A stretch of 57,837 bases of DNA from a virus, in the IMG/VR virus record IMGVR_UViG_3300022745_000038, positions 1-57,837 of that record; one strand, 5' to 3'. Shown in pieces: positions 16,694 to 25,533 of the stretch. Position numbers and translations under genes: made by a program. The stretch's first letter is position 1, and each line of letters opens with the position of its first letter. The notes under the pieces were generated by a model. That model was not told the origin of the DNA. It did no database searches and saw only the letters and a program-made list of their open reading frames with translations.

Positions 16694-18418
16694 TTATGAC
16701 CTGAGGTATGCGTAGGCGCTCGCACCGAATAGAACCAAGAGTGGGTCCCCAGCGGACCCTCCGAACGATGTGCCGGCGGTAAAAGTCACAATCGTGCCAG
16801 AAGGGCCATCGGCATTGGCCCCGATCGTCAACGCTCCAGTGATCGTGACCATCGTCGACGTTTTCAGGTTGTATGCCGCCACAGTGTTCCCGGTCGGCGT
16901 TCCGCTGGCCGAATGCCACGTCGGAGAAGAATGCACAACGCTGGCCACGTTCGCCATTTGTGCGGAAGGCGGGCGAGAGACAAAGACGTGAATGAGCGCC
17001 GTCCCCTCGCGGAATGCATGGAACCCGCACCGCTGCGTGGTGGCGGTCGAAAGTCTTCCATCGAACACCCGGATTGCATAGTCCATCAACAGCAATCTGG
17101 TCAAGTCATGAGGCGGGCTCTCGTACTCGGTCTTGCTGCTTCCGCGCTCGATCTGCACCTTCGCGATGTCAAGAGTCGCCCCGGAAACCTCCCCAAGCAA
17201 TGTATGGGACGGGAGAAAAGATGTCGCGGAGGCAGAAACGGCCCATCCCTCGCTACCTCCGAGAAAGTTGCTCCCCGCATTCAGGACCAGCGACCAGAAA
17301 ACTCGACCATCGAACGTCCCGGACGCTCCAGAAGTCAATGGCGGAATCGTTATCGTCAAGTCTGTCCAGTTGGTTGCGTCCAAAGTAACGGACGCGAGGT
17401 AACGATAATCAAGCCCGCCAAAGTAGAAGCCAATCCCAAGAATGGCCCCATTTATGCTGGACCTCATCTTGAGAGAGACGGTGATGAATTCGGCGGCAGA
17501 GTTGTTTATCAACAGCCCTGGCAAATACCCTGACCCGTTGAACTGCACACCGAGCGAAGTACTCGCCGGAGGAGATACCGAAGACTCCGACGTCAGTCGA
17601 ATGTAGTACGACTCACCATCTGGGCCGCCCGCAATGCGTTGAGCGGTTGGAGATTGTCCTCCAGTGCTACTGCCAGTGAAGTAGTACCCGTCCATGGCAG
17701 GCTGATACGAACTCCCTGCCACCCTGGTGTAGGCGGCCCCCGCGTTGACGGTATCAATCGCGCATGATGGGTTACGCGCCCCGTTCCTGAGAGACCAGGA
17801 AAACAGCGGGATGTTGTGCCCGAGTGCGTTCTTGACGGGACCGCCGAGAGTCGTCGTACCTGTCGTGGTGACGTCGCCAACGAAGGTCTGGTCTCCGTTG
17901 ATGATCTGGTTGCCCTCGGTCATCATCCCGATCTGCGAGATCGGATAGATCACCCAACTTGACGACGTCTCGCCTTGATTCAGTGCCGCGGTGACACTGA
18001 TCGTCAGTTGGTCTCCTACGTAACCATCGATCGCCCCCTGCATGAGGAACGCATTGTTGGTCGAACTGATGATCTCAAGACGCATCCCGACAGACCACGC
18101 CCTGTCAGCCCCCTCAGCGATCGTGAAGACCTTTGACCCGAGATCAATCGTCACGCTCGTCACCGATGTCCCAACCGCGAGTGTTGCCCCGATCTGCGCT
18201 TGAAAGAGCCCGAGCGTGACAGCATGCTTCGAGTGAGTCGGTGACCCAACAAGAACTGGCGTGCTGAACCCCTTGTGCCCGCCGCCAGTGGTGGTGTCTC
18301 TCGTCGGGAGAAGGTCGAACGCGGCATCGACCGCGCTGTCGATTGCGTTGGTGTCCGCGGCCTTCACGAGCCCGCCAGCAACGACATCGGTCTGCGGGGT
18401 GTAGAACTGGTTTGCCAT
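16694..18418 (-). CDS. Tail fibre or tailspike protein
   Basis: 574 residues from ATG 18418 (TAATG overlap with the previous stop). The N-terminus MANQFYTPQTDVVAGGLVKA resembles virion-attachment domains of podoviral fibres. A collagen-poor, Gly/Thr/Ser-rich beta region follows (GNQIINGDQTFVGDVTTTGTT near 185-210), and the C-terminal half contains a beta-sandwich-like region (about 250-450; AEFITVSLKMRSS, LTITIPPLTSGASGTFDG) typical of carbohydrate-binding modules. It probably binds the host surface. A catalytic depolymerase motif was not recognised. Confidence 0.7.
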   Translation of the reverse strand: MANQFYTPQTDVVAGGLVKAADTNAIDSAVDAAFDLLPTRDTTTGGGHKGFSTPVLVGSPTHSKHAVTLGLFQAQIGATLAVGTSVTSVTIDLGSKVFTIAEGADRAWSVGMRLEIISSTNNAFLMQGAIDGYVGDQLTISVTAALNQGETSSSWVIYPISQIGMMTEGNQIINGDQTFVGDVTTTGTTTLGGPVKNALGHNIPLFSWSLRNGARNPSCAIDTVNAGAAYTRVAGSSYQPAMDGYYFTGSSTGGQSPTAQRIAGGPDGESYYIRLTSESSVSPPASTSLGVQFNGSGYLPGLLINNSAAEFITVSLKMRSSINGAILGIGFYFGGLDYRYLASVTLDATNWTDLTITIPPLTSGASGTFDGRVFWSLVLNAGSNFLGGSEGWAVSASATSFLPSHTLLGEVSGATLDIAKVQIERGSSKTEYESPPHDLTRLLLMDYAIRVFDGRLSTATTQRCGFHAFREGTALIHVFVSRPPSAQMANVASVVHSSPTWHSASGTPTGNTVAAYNLKTSTMVTITGALTIGANADGPSGTIVTFTAGTSFGGSAGDPLLVLFGASAYAYLRS

Positions 18419-21255
18419 TACCTCTCCAGCCGCCTCGGCGAATAATGGAGCGTCGCCCCAGTGATGACGTGCGACGGCTCGCATCGCGAAGAATTCGCGA
18501 ACAGGAACCCAACATTCCGCCCGACGCCATCGAGTTTGTACCTCACCCGGGAAAACGGCGGCGAGTCGTAGAAGGTCTGATTGTAGTAGGCATTGACGTC
18601 GTAGTACCCGCCCCCGCCATACACCACCTCGGTCGCACTGTTCGGAGCGGCCGGGTCCGATTCTCCGTACGACAGATCGGCTTGGATCTGTAGGGTCGCT
18701 CTGGCCGCGACCTTCGTCTCGAACACAGCCAGACGGTAGCGCTTCCGGAGCTCCGGGGATCGCGAGTGCTGGAACGACAGCCGAAGGGACGCTGGCAGCG
18801 TGAGCCCATCAAACGATGTCCCCCTCTCCATCTCGTAGACGAATCCGTTCGTCGACCCGAAGAAGATCCTCTCCGTCCCGTTGCTGTCCTCGCTCGTCCA
18901 CGCACACGTTGCCGGGTTGGTCAACGCGAGCTGGGCAATCCCAAGGATCTTCCTCCCCTCCATCGTCACAGCCGCCACAGATCCGTCCGAGAAGAACAAG
19001 CGGTACTGATTCCTCGATGGCAAGACCGTGCTCGCCACGGCCGTTCCTCGGCGAGCGTCGAAGAATCGCTGCGTCTTCCTGCTGACAGAGGAGTGCTCGA
19101 AGTTCCCGAACTCCTGCACGCTCCTCATCAACATCAGGCCTCGATCATCGAGGTACATGGCGATGCCGATGTTCTGCGCTGTCCACTCCAGCGCCCCAGT
19201 GTCGGGCGACGAAGTAACGAGGTTCCAGTCCGACGAACTCGAGCCGTAGAGCATCCTCGTGGAGTTTCTCGAAAACACCGCCAAAGCGCCGGACGAACCG
19301 TCGTTCGAAACCTGGGAGATGATGCTGGTAATCGTGTCGCCGACATTCAGTTCCGCCGCCCCGGTGAGCAACGTCCAAGACCAAGGGTTGCCGATCGCCG
19401 AGTGCTGGAGAGACCCGGCATAACTCAGGAACAGGTGCTTCTTGTGAATCGCGACGTGCGTGGGGAACTGCGTGGCAGGCATCCCGGTGTCAATGAAGGC
19501 GGCCGTTGTACCGTCGAACTCCACCGGGCGGTTGTTTCCGCCAACGATGTACAACTTCTGGCCATCCGTACCGCCCGTGATGTTGCCGATGGCGAAGTCC
19601 ATCCTCCGCCCCTCCGGCGCCGTGTCGAAGGCCCAAAACACCCCCGTGCCAAACGGATCATCAGTAGTCGCCGAGACGTTCGCCGTTATCCCTGCGGTGA
19701 ACGCTCCGACCGCGAAAGTTCCGGATGGCGATGTGTCCGCGCCATACAGCCGGCCGACGGCGTTCCCCCCGGCGAAGGAGCCGGACAGGATGACGATCCT
19801 GTCGAGCCGCATCGTCTGGGCTCCCTGCGTCAACGTCGCGCCGACAGCGGGCGGCGTTCCGGATCCGGTGTCGAACGTCAGATACCACCATGGCCCGAGA
19901 ACAGTCCACCCGGTTGTCGGATGAGACTTGAACATGTGCAAGCCGCCTTCCGCAGCGACCCGCCGGAAGGCGTACACGACATCGTTGTAACGGACGACGC
20001 CAAGCACCGGCCCGGTGCCCGGAACGGCCGCAATGGCGGTTCTCGTCGCGTCTGCCGCGAGGCACTTGTATGCCAAGTGCAAGTCGATGGTGTCGGCCCC
20101 GTCTTCGGTGACGTTCGATATGACACCGCCGCCGCTCGAAGCGCTGATCTTGACGAACATGCCAGACGCGGCCCAATCGCTCGACCATTCACCGTCGCCA
20201 ATGTCCCACGTGATCGTGGTGTTTGACATGATGAACTTGTAGACGTGCTCAGCGCCGATGCTGACGGTCGCATCCTCCTGCTTGAACATCGTCGTCCAAG
20301 TCGAGTCGGAGATGATGTTGATCCCCGGGTCAGGGGATCCACCTCCGCCGCTTCCGTTCGTGGAGATCCCGGCGAACGCGATCGAGTGAGTATGACCGGT
20401 GGGGCCGGTCGACGTCATGATCGGATCGGTGCCGAATCCTGAATTCCCCATCCCCGCAACCGCAGACGCTTCTACCACCCAGTCAGCATCGTTGGCGATC
20501 AGCCGAGGCAACTCGCGGTGATCAACGAACTCGAGAACCGTCATCGAGCCGTTGAACGTTGTTCCGCAGACGAACTGCACGGTGACCACCGGCGCATCGT
20601 TGTCTTGGTTCGTCGTGTACCAACACCCGCTCGCCGTCTCGATGAGGGGGTTGTTCCATATTTCACACGTCCAAGACTGGCCCTTGGAATCAGAAACCCA
20701 GCCGTTCTCCGCGCTCAATATGGACCCTGTCCCGGGGTACAACTTCCACACGGAAATGATCGCGACGAACAGGCTCTTCTTGTAGGTCGGCGTGATGGTG
20801 ACGGAAAGGCTAGTTACGTCCGCGCCCTGCGCCGTGTCGTATGAGACGACCTCAGCAAACGTCGCTGGGTCGATGCCAACAGGGTCAGGCGTAGCACCGA
20901 TAGACTCGCCATTCAGGAACGTCCCCGTCACGAGACCAACAACCTGCTGCCCTGTTGGCTGATCGAGCACGACCGCAGTCGCCCCAGAAGAGGACCCGGT
21001 GATCGTGTCGCCGACAGTTGCGGCGATGGTCCCGGTCATGTTCATGACCGTGTAGTGCGCATCCGATGGGCGCGGACGGCCATCGAACCGTTCGTACCCA
21101 TCGATCCTTCGATACCCACCATGGACTGCCACATCGTAGTTCTGCGACCCGATGATGCTCCCTGGGCGCGTCACGATCGGCGGAGACTCCTCGTCCAACC
21201 CACCGACCAGAGGGAAGAAATCCTGCGCGACCCGAGCGAAGGCTTGATCCGCCAT
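18418..21255 (-). CDS. Large tail/nozzle structural protein
   Basis: 945 residues from ATG 21255 (ATGA overlap). The N-terminus MADQAFARVAQDFFPLVGG leads into a Gly/Thr-rich beta protein with repeated blade-like strands in the C-terminal 500 residues (e.g. KLYIVGGNNRPVEFDG, HKKHLFLSYAGSLQHSAIG, RNQYRLFFSDGSVAAVTMEG), as in the beta-propeller tail proteins of podoviruses. An inserted lectin-like region lies at about 190-420. Its place after the adaptor gene and before the fibre fits a tail tube/nozzle or tail-closing protein. Identity with P22 gp10 or T7 gp12 cannot be fixed by eye. Confidence 0.7.
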   Translation of the reverse strand: MADQAFARVAQDFFPLVGGLDEESPPIVTRPGSIIGSQNYDVAVHGGYRRIDGYERFDGRPRPSDAHYTVMNMTGTIAATVGDTITGSSSGATAVVLDQPTGQQVVGLVTGTFLNGESIGATPDPVGIDPATFAEVVSYDTAQGADVTSLSVTITPTYKKSLFVAIISVWKLYPGTGSILSAENGWVSDSKGQSWTCEIWNNPLIETASGCWYTTNQDNDAPVVTVQFVCGTTFNGSMTVLEFVDHRELPRLIANDADWVVEASAVAGMGNSGFGTDPIMTSTGPTGHTHSIAFAGISTNGSGGGGSPDPGINIISDSTWTTMFKQEDATVSIGAEHVYKFIMSNTTITWDIGDGEWSSDWAASGMFVKISASSGGGVISNVTEDGADTIDLHLAYKCLAADATRTAIAAVPGTGPVLGVVRYNDVVYAFRRVAAEGGLHMFKSHPTTGWTVLGPWWYLTFDTGSGTPPAVGATLTQGAQTMRLDRIVILSGSFAGGNAVGRLYGADTSPSGTFAVGAFTAGITANVSATTDDPFGTGVFWAFDTAPEGRRMDFAIGNITGGTDGQKLYIVGGNNRPVEFDGTTAAFIDTGMPATQFPTHVAIHKKHLFLSYAGSLQHSAIGNPWSWTLLTGAAELNVGDTITSIISQVSNDGSSGALAVFSRNSTRMLYGSSSSDWNLVTSSPDTGALEWTAQNIGIAMYLDDRGLMLMRSVQEFGNFEHSSVSRKTQRFFDARRGTAVASTVLPSRNQYRLFFSDGSVAAVTMEGRKILGIAQLALTNPATCAWTSEDSNGTERIFFGSTNGFVYEMERGTSFDGLTLPASLRLSFQHSRSPELRKRYRLAVFETKVAARATLQIQADLSYGESDPAAPNSATEVVYGGGGYYDVNAYYNQTFYDSPPFSRVRYKLDGVGRNVGFLFANSSRCEPSHVITGATLHYSPRRLER

Positions 21256-21941
21256 CAGCGCACCAAAGGCGGAGCGGTCCGCATCTGCGGAAGGTACTTC
21301 CGTCGCATCCTCTGCAGCATCCTCCGATAGTTGTTCTTCGCCCGGGTGAAAGCCTCCGGGGCCGACTCGAACTCCCCATACGACATCAGGGCCCGCCAGA
21401 CGATGATCATGTGCAGATCTGGAGACCAAGCGGGCGTGTCGGCATTTGCCGACAGCGCAACCGCCTGCTTCCAGTACTCGAAGGTGATGTCGAACACAGC
21501 GTTCGGAGTCGGGGCCAAGATGATCGAGAAATCATCCGGCAACACCGCGAACGCAGTCGGCCTGCCAGTGTTCGCGGCCTGAGCGCCGAAGTCATACACC
21601 TCCCGGAACTGGTCGTACAGCCAGTAGTCGAGCGGCTGCTCATCGGCCCTTCCCACAGATGCCAGACTCGCCCGGAACGATCCCTCGACCCATCGGCTGA
21701 AGGTGCCCTCGATGCCAATGTTGTCGGTCGTGTAGGTCTTCGTCCCGGACACCGTCGCAAACGAGTCCCTCGTGCGCAGGAACGTCCAGTCCTGGTGGAG
21801 GGTGGATATCTCGAGGTGAGCGTCCCGAGTCCACTCGACGATCCTCAAGTACTCCCCCCTTTGCCCAGACGTGCTCGGCGGGCCGGAGTCTGAAACCCCA
21901 GCCTCGAGCGCCACCCGCCGGCAAAGGTCGAGAAAGTTCAC
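21255..21941 (-). CDS. Head-tail/tail adaptor protein
   Basis: 228 residues: MNFLDLCRRVALEAGVSDSGPP, then helical bundle segments and a Tyr/Trp-rich middle (DYWLYDQFREVYDF). This pattern is seen in podoviral tail-tube A/adaptor proteins that join portal and nozzle. ATGA overlaps link it to genes on both sides. It sits between a small structural gene and the large nozzle-like protein, consistent with the family order adaptor then nozzle. The assignment rests on pattern and context. Confidence 0.65.
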   Translation of the reverse strand: MNFLDLCRRVALEAGVSDSGPPSTSGQRGEYLRIVEWTRDAHLEISTLHQDWTFLRTRDSFATVSGTKTYTTDNIGIEGTFSRWVEGSFRASLASVGRADEQPLDYWLYDQFREVYDFGAQAANTGRPTAFAVLPDDFSIILAPTPNAVFDITFEYWKQAVALSANADTPAWSPDLHMIIVWRALMSYGEFESAPEAFTRAKNNYRRMLQRMRRKYLPQMRTAPPLVR

Positions 21942-22414
21942 GCGGCTTGCCTTGCGGCCCGCTCGGTGAGTCGCTCAAACCATGAGCGACCGCGCGGGTT
22001 GGTGTCTTCCACCAAGGCAACGGGGAACGTGTGAGTGGTCCGCGGGACCATCGAGATCTGGTCCGGGGCGGCTGGGTTCTGCACCGTCTGGTTGTAGCTC
22101 GTGGTCACCGTATGAACGAGCGCCTCAAGGTACTTCCGCTTGACGACTTGGGTAAGGCCGCGGACGATCGGCTGTTGGATGCCGTTCACCGAAGGTGAGA
22201 TCACCGCCAGTTCGCCGTCACCCTGCCCCTGCGACACCAGGATCTTCACCTTCTCGTTCATGAACGCCTCGTCTTCAGCGAGCTTCATGAAGTCCGCATC
22301 GCGGTCGGGGATCTCCAGACTCGCGGATCCCGCGCCGATCTCCTCAAGCGGTATCGGATCGTCCTTGGGCTTGAACACGTCTCGGATGTCGATCTCTTTG
22401 CGCTGCTTGGCCAT
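21938..22414 (-). CDS. Small structural protein, unassigned
   Basis: 158 residues starting MAKQRKEIDIRDVFKP at ATG 22414; upstream in-frame codons cross a terminator-like hairpin and are unlikely to be coding. The protein is mixed alpha/beta with a charged N-terminus, and the C-terminal RGRSWFERLTERAARQAA is basic and helical. It is the first gene after the capsid-block hairpin and is coupled to the adaptor gene. It may be a head-completion or connector component; no motif proves this. Confidence 0.6.
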   Translation of the reverse strand: MAKQRKEIDIRDVFKPKDDPIPLEEIGAGSASLEIPDRDADFMKLAEDEAFMNEKVKILVSQGQGDGELAVISPSVNGIQQPIVRGLTQVVKRKYLEALVHTVTTSYNQTVQNPAAPDQISMVPRTTHTFPVALVEDTNPRGRSWFERLTERAARQAA

Positions 22415-22430
22415 TGTTTCCTCTGATGTA

Positions 22431-22453
22431 GAAAGGGGGCCCGAAAGCCCCCT
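22431..22453 (-). terminator. Putative partial terminator after the capsid block
   Basis: On the minus strand the stem AGGGGGC/GCCCCCT (22434-22440 with 22447-22453) encloses a 6-nt loop and is followed by TTTC. It lies between the end of the capsid-proximal genes and the next structural gene, where partial termination would set capsid proteins above tail proteins. Confidence 0.55.
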
Positions 22454-22476
22454 CCTGAATGCCCGTCCAGTACCGA

Positions 22477-22929
22477 TTACGACGTCAGCGGACGGGTCGG
22501 GCTTGACGAAGTGTTGTACAGGGTTGCCGTGATGCCGGAAGCGCTGAAGTCGGTGCTGTTGGCCGTGAAGGTCGCCGACGCGCTGGTCTCGATCCGGATC
22601 GCCCCGACCATCACCTTGCCCGCCTGCGCACTCGGCCACTCCAGAACGGCAGCGCCGGACGCCAGCTCGGTCGAGGAGACAATCTTCGCCTGCGTGGTCG
22701 TCACCGCCCCGGCCGTGTCCAGATGTACGCCGAACAGGCACACCTGAGAGTTCCCGAGCGTCGTGTGAGCGGAAGAGAACGGCAGATTGTCCGTCGCGCT
22801 CTTGGCGAAGATCCGGCCGTCGATGGCGTAGGTGATCGTTGCAGCAGTCTTGAACGTGTTCGCATTCGTGCCTTCGGCAAGTCCGCCGGAGGTAAATGCC
22901 ATCGTCACGCCTTGCATTTCTTGGTACAT
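22477..22929 (-). CDS. Small capsid-associated protein (possible decoration protein)
   Basis: 150 residues. ATG 22929 is supported by AAGGA upstream. The protein is almost purely beta/Ser-Thr-Ala-rich without charged clusters (GAVTTTQAKIVSSTEL, ASATFTANSTDFSASGITAT), as in head-decoration or fibre-knob proteins. It is encoded just downstream of the capsid gene and before a terminator-like hairpin, fitting a highly expressed head protein. A specific family was not recognised. Confidence 0.55.
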   Translation of the reverse strand: MYQEMQGVTMAFTSGGLAEGTNANTFKTAATITYAIDGRIFAKSATDNLPFSSAHTTLGNSQVCLFGVHLDTAGAVTTTQAKIVSSTELASGAAVLEWPSAQAGKVMVGAIRIETSASATFTANSTDFSASGITATLYNTSSSPTRPLTS

Positions 22930-22964
22930 GAGAATTCCTTTCGAGGTTGCTGTCGACGTGTCGG

Positions 22965-23177
22965 TTACGACGTGGTCGTGAGCGCGGCCGGGTTCGTGAG
23001 CGATGCGTAGTTCGTGTCCGCCACCCCGGTATCCGCGTCCAACTTCGCGGTGATGGCGACGACAGCCGCACGCAACGCCGTGAGATCGGCGAGGACGGTG
23101 GTCAGTAGCGGACGGATCTCCCTGACAGTCACCCGGTCGGGGACTGTTGCGAGCCGCTGCGCGATGCTTTCAGGCAT
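22965..23177 (-). CDS. Small helical protein downstream of capsid
   Basis: 70 residues with GGGAG before the ATG. Residues 15-50 form one or two amphipathic helices with heptad-like Leu/Val/Ala spacing (LTTVLADLTALRAAVVAITAKL), and the C-terminus is Thr/Ala-rich. It lies between capsid and the beta-rich small protein. It may be a structural trimerisation or assembly peptide. Unassigned. Confidence 0.6.
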   Translation of the reverse strand: MPESIAQRLATVPDRVTVREIRPLLTTVLADLTALRAAVVAITAKLDADTGVADTNYASLTNPAALTTTS

Positions 23178-23188
23178 TGATATCTCCC

Positions 23189-23204
23189 GGGCCCCGTAGG
23201 GCCC
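23189..23204 (-). terminator. GC hairpin directly after the capsid gene
   Basis: GGGCCC-CGTA-GGGCCC in the 33-bp capsid/next-gene junction. There is no U-tract, so it is more likely an mRNA-stabilising or processing hairpin than a full terminator. Confidence 0.4.
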
Positions 23205-23210
23205 ATTGCA

Positions 23211-24254
23211 TTACAGCGCGGTGACGGCGTGCTCGATGCGGACCATCCAGTTCTCGTTGAGACGGACGGCCGCAGTCCACGTGCTGGCACCAACGTACCC
23301 GAACATGCCCAGCGGGTTGGCGTGATTGAGCTGGTCGACCGGCACCATGCGAGGCGTGATCGATCCCATTCCCTTCAGCGCAACCGAGCCCCACGCATCT
23401 TCCGCGCAGATGATCATCGGGTACACGTCGGCTGCCGACCCGCCGTTCGACTTGACCGTCGATCCCGGCGTGCCGCCTGCGTCCAAGAACGGCGCGAACA
23501 GCGGCGACGACACGAACCGGAAGTCCTCGACAGACCCGACTTCATGCGGATCGATGACCTTGCGACGCCCGTACTCAGCGACCTTCGTGAAGCCCGGCAG
23601 GTTGCGGATGTCCGCGACCGCATCCGGGTGGATGTAGGCGACGTAACCCGCCTCGACCGACGAGGTGCCGTAGTTCGGCCCGGCGTCGAGGATCGTCGTC
23701 ACGCGCATCGCGCGGTTGCTCTCCAAGCCACGGACTGCGGCACGGAGTTTGTTCAGCGAGATGACCGTGTTGACCGAAGACCGCGCGGAGCCGTTGGTGT
23801 AGACCACCGCGGTGCCGGCCTTGTACGCGCCGTATCGGACCAGTTCCACGACCTCGGCGAGACGTTGCGCGATCAGGCGCTGCATGTCCGCCGGGATGTC
23901 GTCCTCGTACAGGTGCTTGACCTTGCTCGAGAACTTGTACAGGCAGCCGTAGTTCTGCAGCGTCACCGACACATCGGTGTAGCTCATCGTGTCCGGCGCG
24001 GGGTTCGTACCCTCCTGCAGGACATGCGCCGATGCGCTGATCACCGGGGTGCCGGAGTAGCCGGATGCCGGGTTCGACAGTTGGGTCGCCCCGTAGGGGA
24101 CGAGCCGGCGGAACACAACCGTGTCGGTCATGTTCTTCGGCTGCTCTTTCTGCGTGCCGGTTCGGCCGAGCACTTGGATCGTGTCGGCGTACCGGAGCAT
24201 CTGCCGCTCCGCCCGGATGAGATTCCGGGATACTGCGGTGCTGTACTGTTGCAT
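23211..24254 (-). CDS. Major capsid protein, N4-gp56 family
   Basis: 347 residues. The HK97-like N4-gp56 pattern is visible: N-terminal MQQYSTAVSRNLIRAERQML, then FRRLVPYGATQLSNPASGYSG, EGTNPAPDTMSYTDVSVTLQ, the helical spine AQRLAEVVELVRYGAYKAG and a C-terminal SITPRMVPVDQLNHANPLGMFGYVG. It forms the icosahedral shell, with the 306-residue scaffold encoded upstream. The length is normal for the family. Confidence 0.9.
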   Translation of the reverse strand: MQQYSTAVSRNLIRAERQMLRYADTIQVLGRTGTQKEQPKNMTDTVVFRRLVPYGATQLSNPASGYSGTPVISASAHVLQEGTNPAPDTMSYTDVSVTLQNYGCLYKFSSKVKHLYEDDIPADMQRLIAQRLAEVVELVRYGAYKAGTAVVYTNGSARSSVNTVISLNKLRAAVRGLESNRAMRVTTILDAGPNYGTSSVEAGYVAYIHPDAVADIRNLPGFTKVAEYGRRKVIDPHEVGSVEDFRFVSSPLFAPFLDAGGTPGSTVKSNGGSAADVYPMIICAEDAWGSVALKGMGSITPRMVPVDQLNHANPLGMFGYVGASTWTAAVRLNENWMVRIEHAVTAL

Positions 24255-24257
24255 GGT

Positions 24258-24395
24258 CTACTTTTTCCCTGGAGGGTTGGGTTTCTGCTCGCGCATGGCC
24301 CGGTTGATGATTCCGACAGGGAGTGACGGCTTGGCCTTCGCCGGAGCGGCGGCCCTTGCAACGTTTCGCGACGGCGTCGTGCTGTACGTTTGCAT
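24258..24395 (-). CDS. 45-residue protein between scaffold and capsid
   Basis: Starts at an ATG overlapping the scaffold stop (TGATG) and ends 3 bp before the capsid start. It is highly basic and Pro/Ala-rich (MQTYSTTPSRNVARAAAPAK...), with no predicted structure. Translational coupling and the exact fit in the gap argue that it is real. It may be an assembly cofactor or nucleic-acid-binding peptide of the head. No family recognised. Confidence 0.6.
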   Translation of the reverse strand: MQTYSTTPSRNVARAAAPAKAKPSLPVGIINRAMREQKPNPPGKK

Positions 24396-25315
24396 CACCT
24401 TCGACGGGATTTCTCCGCGTCTTCCCTATCCATTTCAGCCCAGATTTCTTCCTTCGTCTTCAGCGCATCCGGCTTCGCCGCCACTGGGCGTGAACTGCCC
24501 ATTGAGGGTGCCGCTGCGTTGTCGAGTCGGGACTGCCTGTTGCGCTGAACTGTCGTCGGGTCGGGCTGCGAGCCCTTCCAGGATTGATACAGATCCAGCA
24601 TTCGAATCGCGTCCCTCGGATCGTCGCTCGCTCCAAGCGCATTCACTGCTTGCGGTTGGGATTGACGCCACGACACGAAGTCTGCCGACTTCACGATCGT
24701 CTTCCAGTCCGAATGCTTGAACTCCACCAGAAGGTCGCGGGTTGATTGCAACTCCCCTGCGAGGTTCTGGTGAGACTCCAGAAGCGTACTGACTGCAGAC
24801 TTCAACTCTTCCGGCTCCGGATTGGTCGACCCGAGAACGGCGTCGATCAACTCCTCTGCGCCGGAAGCGATGTCCGGGAAATCTTCAGCAACACGTTGCC
24901 ACTTGTCCGGCCTCTTTGGCAATCGTTGAGTCGGAGACTTCGGCGGCTCTTCCTTCGCCTTCTCCGCCTTGGCCAAGGCTGACTGAAGAGCAGACACCCG
25001 CCCAGCGGTGCGCTTCAGTTCTTGGTCTCGCGCAAGATCGCGCTGCTGCAGTTCGTTGACCAGCTTGTGGAGCTTTGCCAACTCGTCATTCGATTGGTCC
25101 GCCACAGTGGCGGATGCCTTTTCTTTCGGCGCCGGTTCATCGCGAGGTGCGTCATCGCGGTCTTCGGCATCGTCTGCATCGTCATCGGCGTCATTCGCCG
25201 GCTCAGGGCTCGCGGCTTGAATGACAGCCTCATCACCCTTCTCGTCCATCTCGTCCCACACAGCGGCCGCCTCGGCGTCGCTCAGGTGTTTCTTGTTGAG
25301 ATCTTCGGTCGCCAT
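24395..25315 (-). CDS. Scaffolding protein
   Basis: 306 residues: MATEDLNKKHLSDAEAAAVW, then a long acidic Asp/Glu/Ala stretch (about 25-65), a coiled coil (about 75-115; NDELAKLHKLVNELQQRD), a central helical domain and a basic C-terminal tail with helix KTKEEIWAEMDREDAEKSRRR (about 285-306). A basic helical tail that contacts the capsid protein is the hallmark of phage scaffolds, and the gene lies upstream of the capsid gene. One dispersed palindrome (SATVAD) lies between the acidic linker and the coiled coil. Confidence 0.85.
   Translation of the reverse strand: MATEDLNKKHLSDAEAAAVWDEMDEKGDEAVIQAASPEPANDADDDADDAEDRDDAPRDEPAPKEKASATVADQSNDELAKLHKLVNELQQRDLARDQELKRTAGRVSALQSALAKAEKAKEEPPKSPTQRLPKRPDKWQRVAEDFPDIASGAEELIDAVLGSTNPEPEELKSAVSTLLESHQNLAGELQSTRDLLVEFKHSDWKTIVKSADFVSWRQSQPQAVNALGASDDPRDAIRMLDLYQSWKGSQPDPTTVQRNRQSRLDNAAAPSMGSSRPVAAKPDALKTKEEIWAEMDREDAEKSRRR
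25098..25114. repeat. Dispersed palindrome, copy 6
   Basis: Exact TCCGCCACAGTGGCGGA. In the scaffold gene it encodes KASATVADQ at the border of the acidic linker and the coiled coil. Confidence 0.95.
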
Positions 25316-25318
25316 GCA

Positions 25319-25525
25319 CTACCCCATCTGTTGCCGTGCGATCTCTTTCTTCGCCAAGGTCTCCGGCAATCGAATGAGATCGGACAGTTCTGCAATGCGC
25401 CCACGGAGGACCTGTGACTGGTCATGCGTGAGCCCCGTTTTCGCAAGGTCGTTGAGCAGGCTTTCCTTGCGCGCCTTTGCGTGCGAAACCACGCTGTGCC
25501 ATACCGTGGTGTTCGGATCGATCAC
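25319..25525 (-). CDS. Small helical protein upstream of scaffold
   Basis: 68 residues: MIDPNTTVWHSVVSHAKARKESLLNDL..., two charged helices without membrane segments or cysteines, ending LAKKEIARQQMG. It lies 3 bp upstream of the scaffold gene. Unassigned; similar short helical proteins precede scaffold or portal genes in several phages. Confidence 0.6.
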   Translation of the reverse strand: MIDPNTTVWHSVVSHAKARKESLLNDLAKTGLTHDQSQVLRGRIAELSDLIRLPETLAKKEIARQQMG

Positions 25526-25533
25526 CGGAACAG

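Noticed and set aside
16867-16880. CCGCCACAGTG half-site in the tail-fibre gene
   Set aside because: Only the left half matches; explained by ordinary codons.
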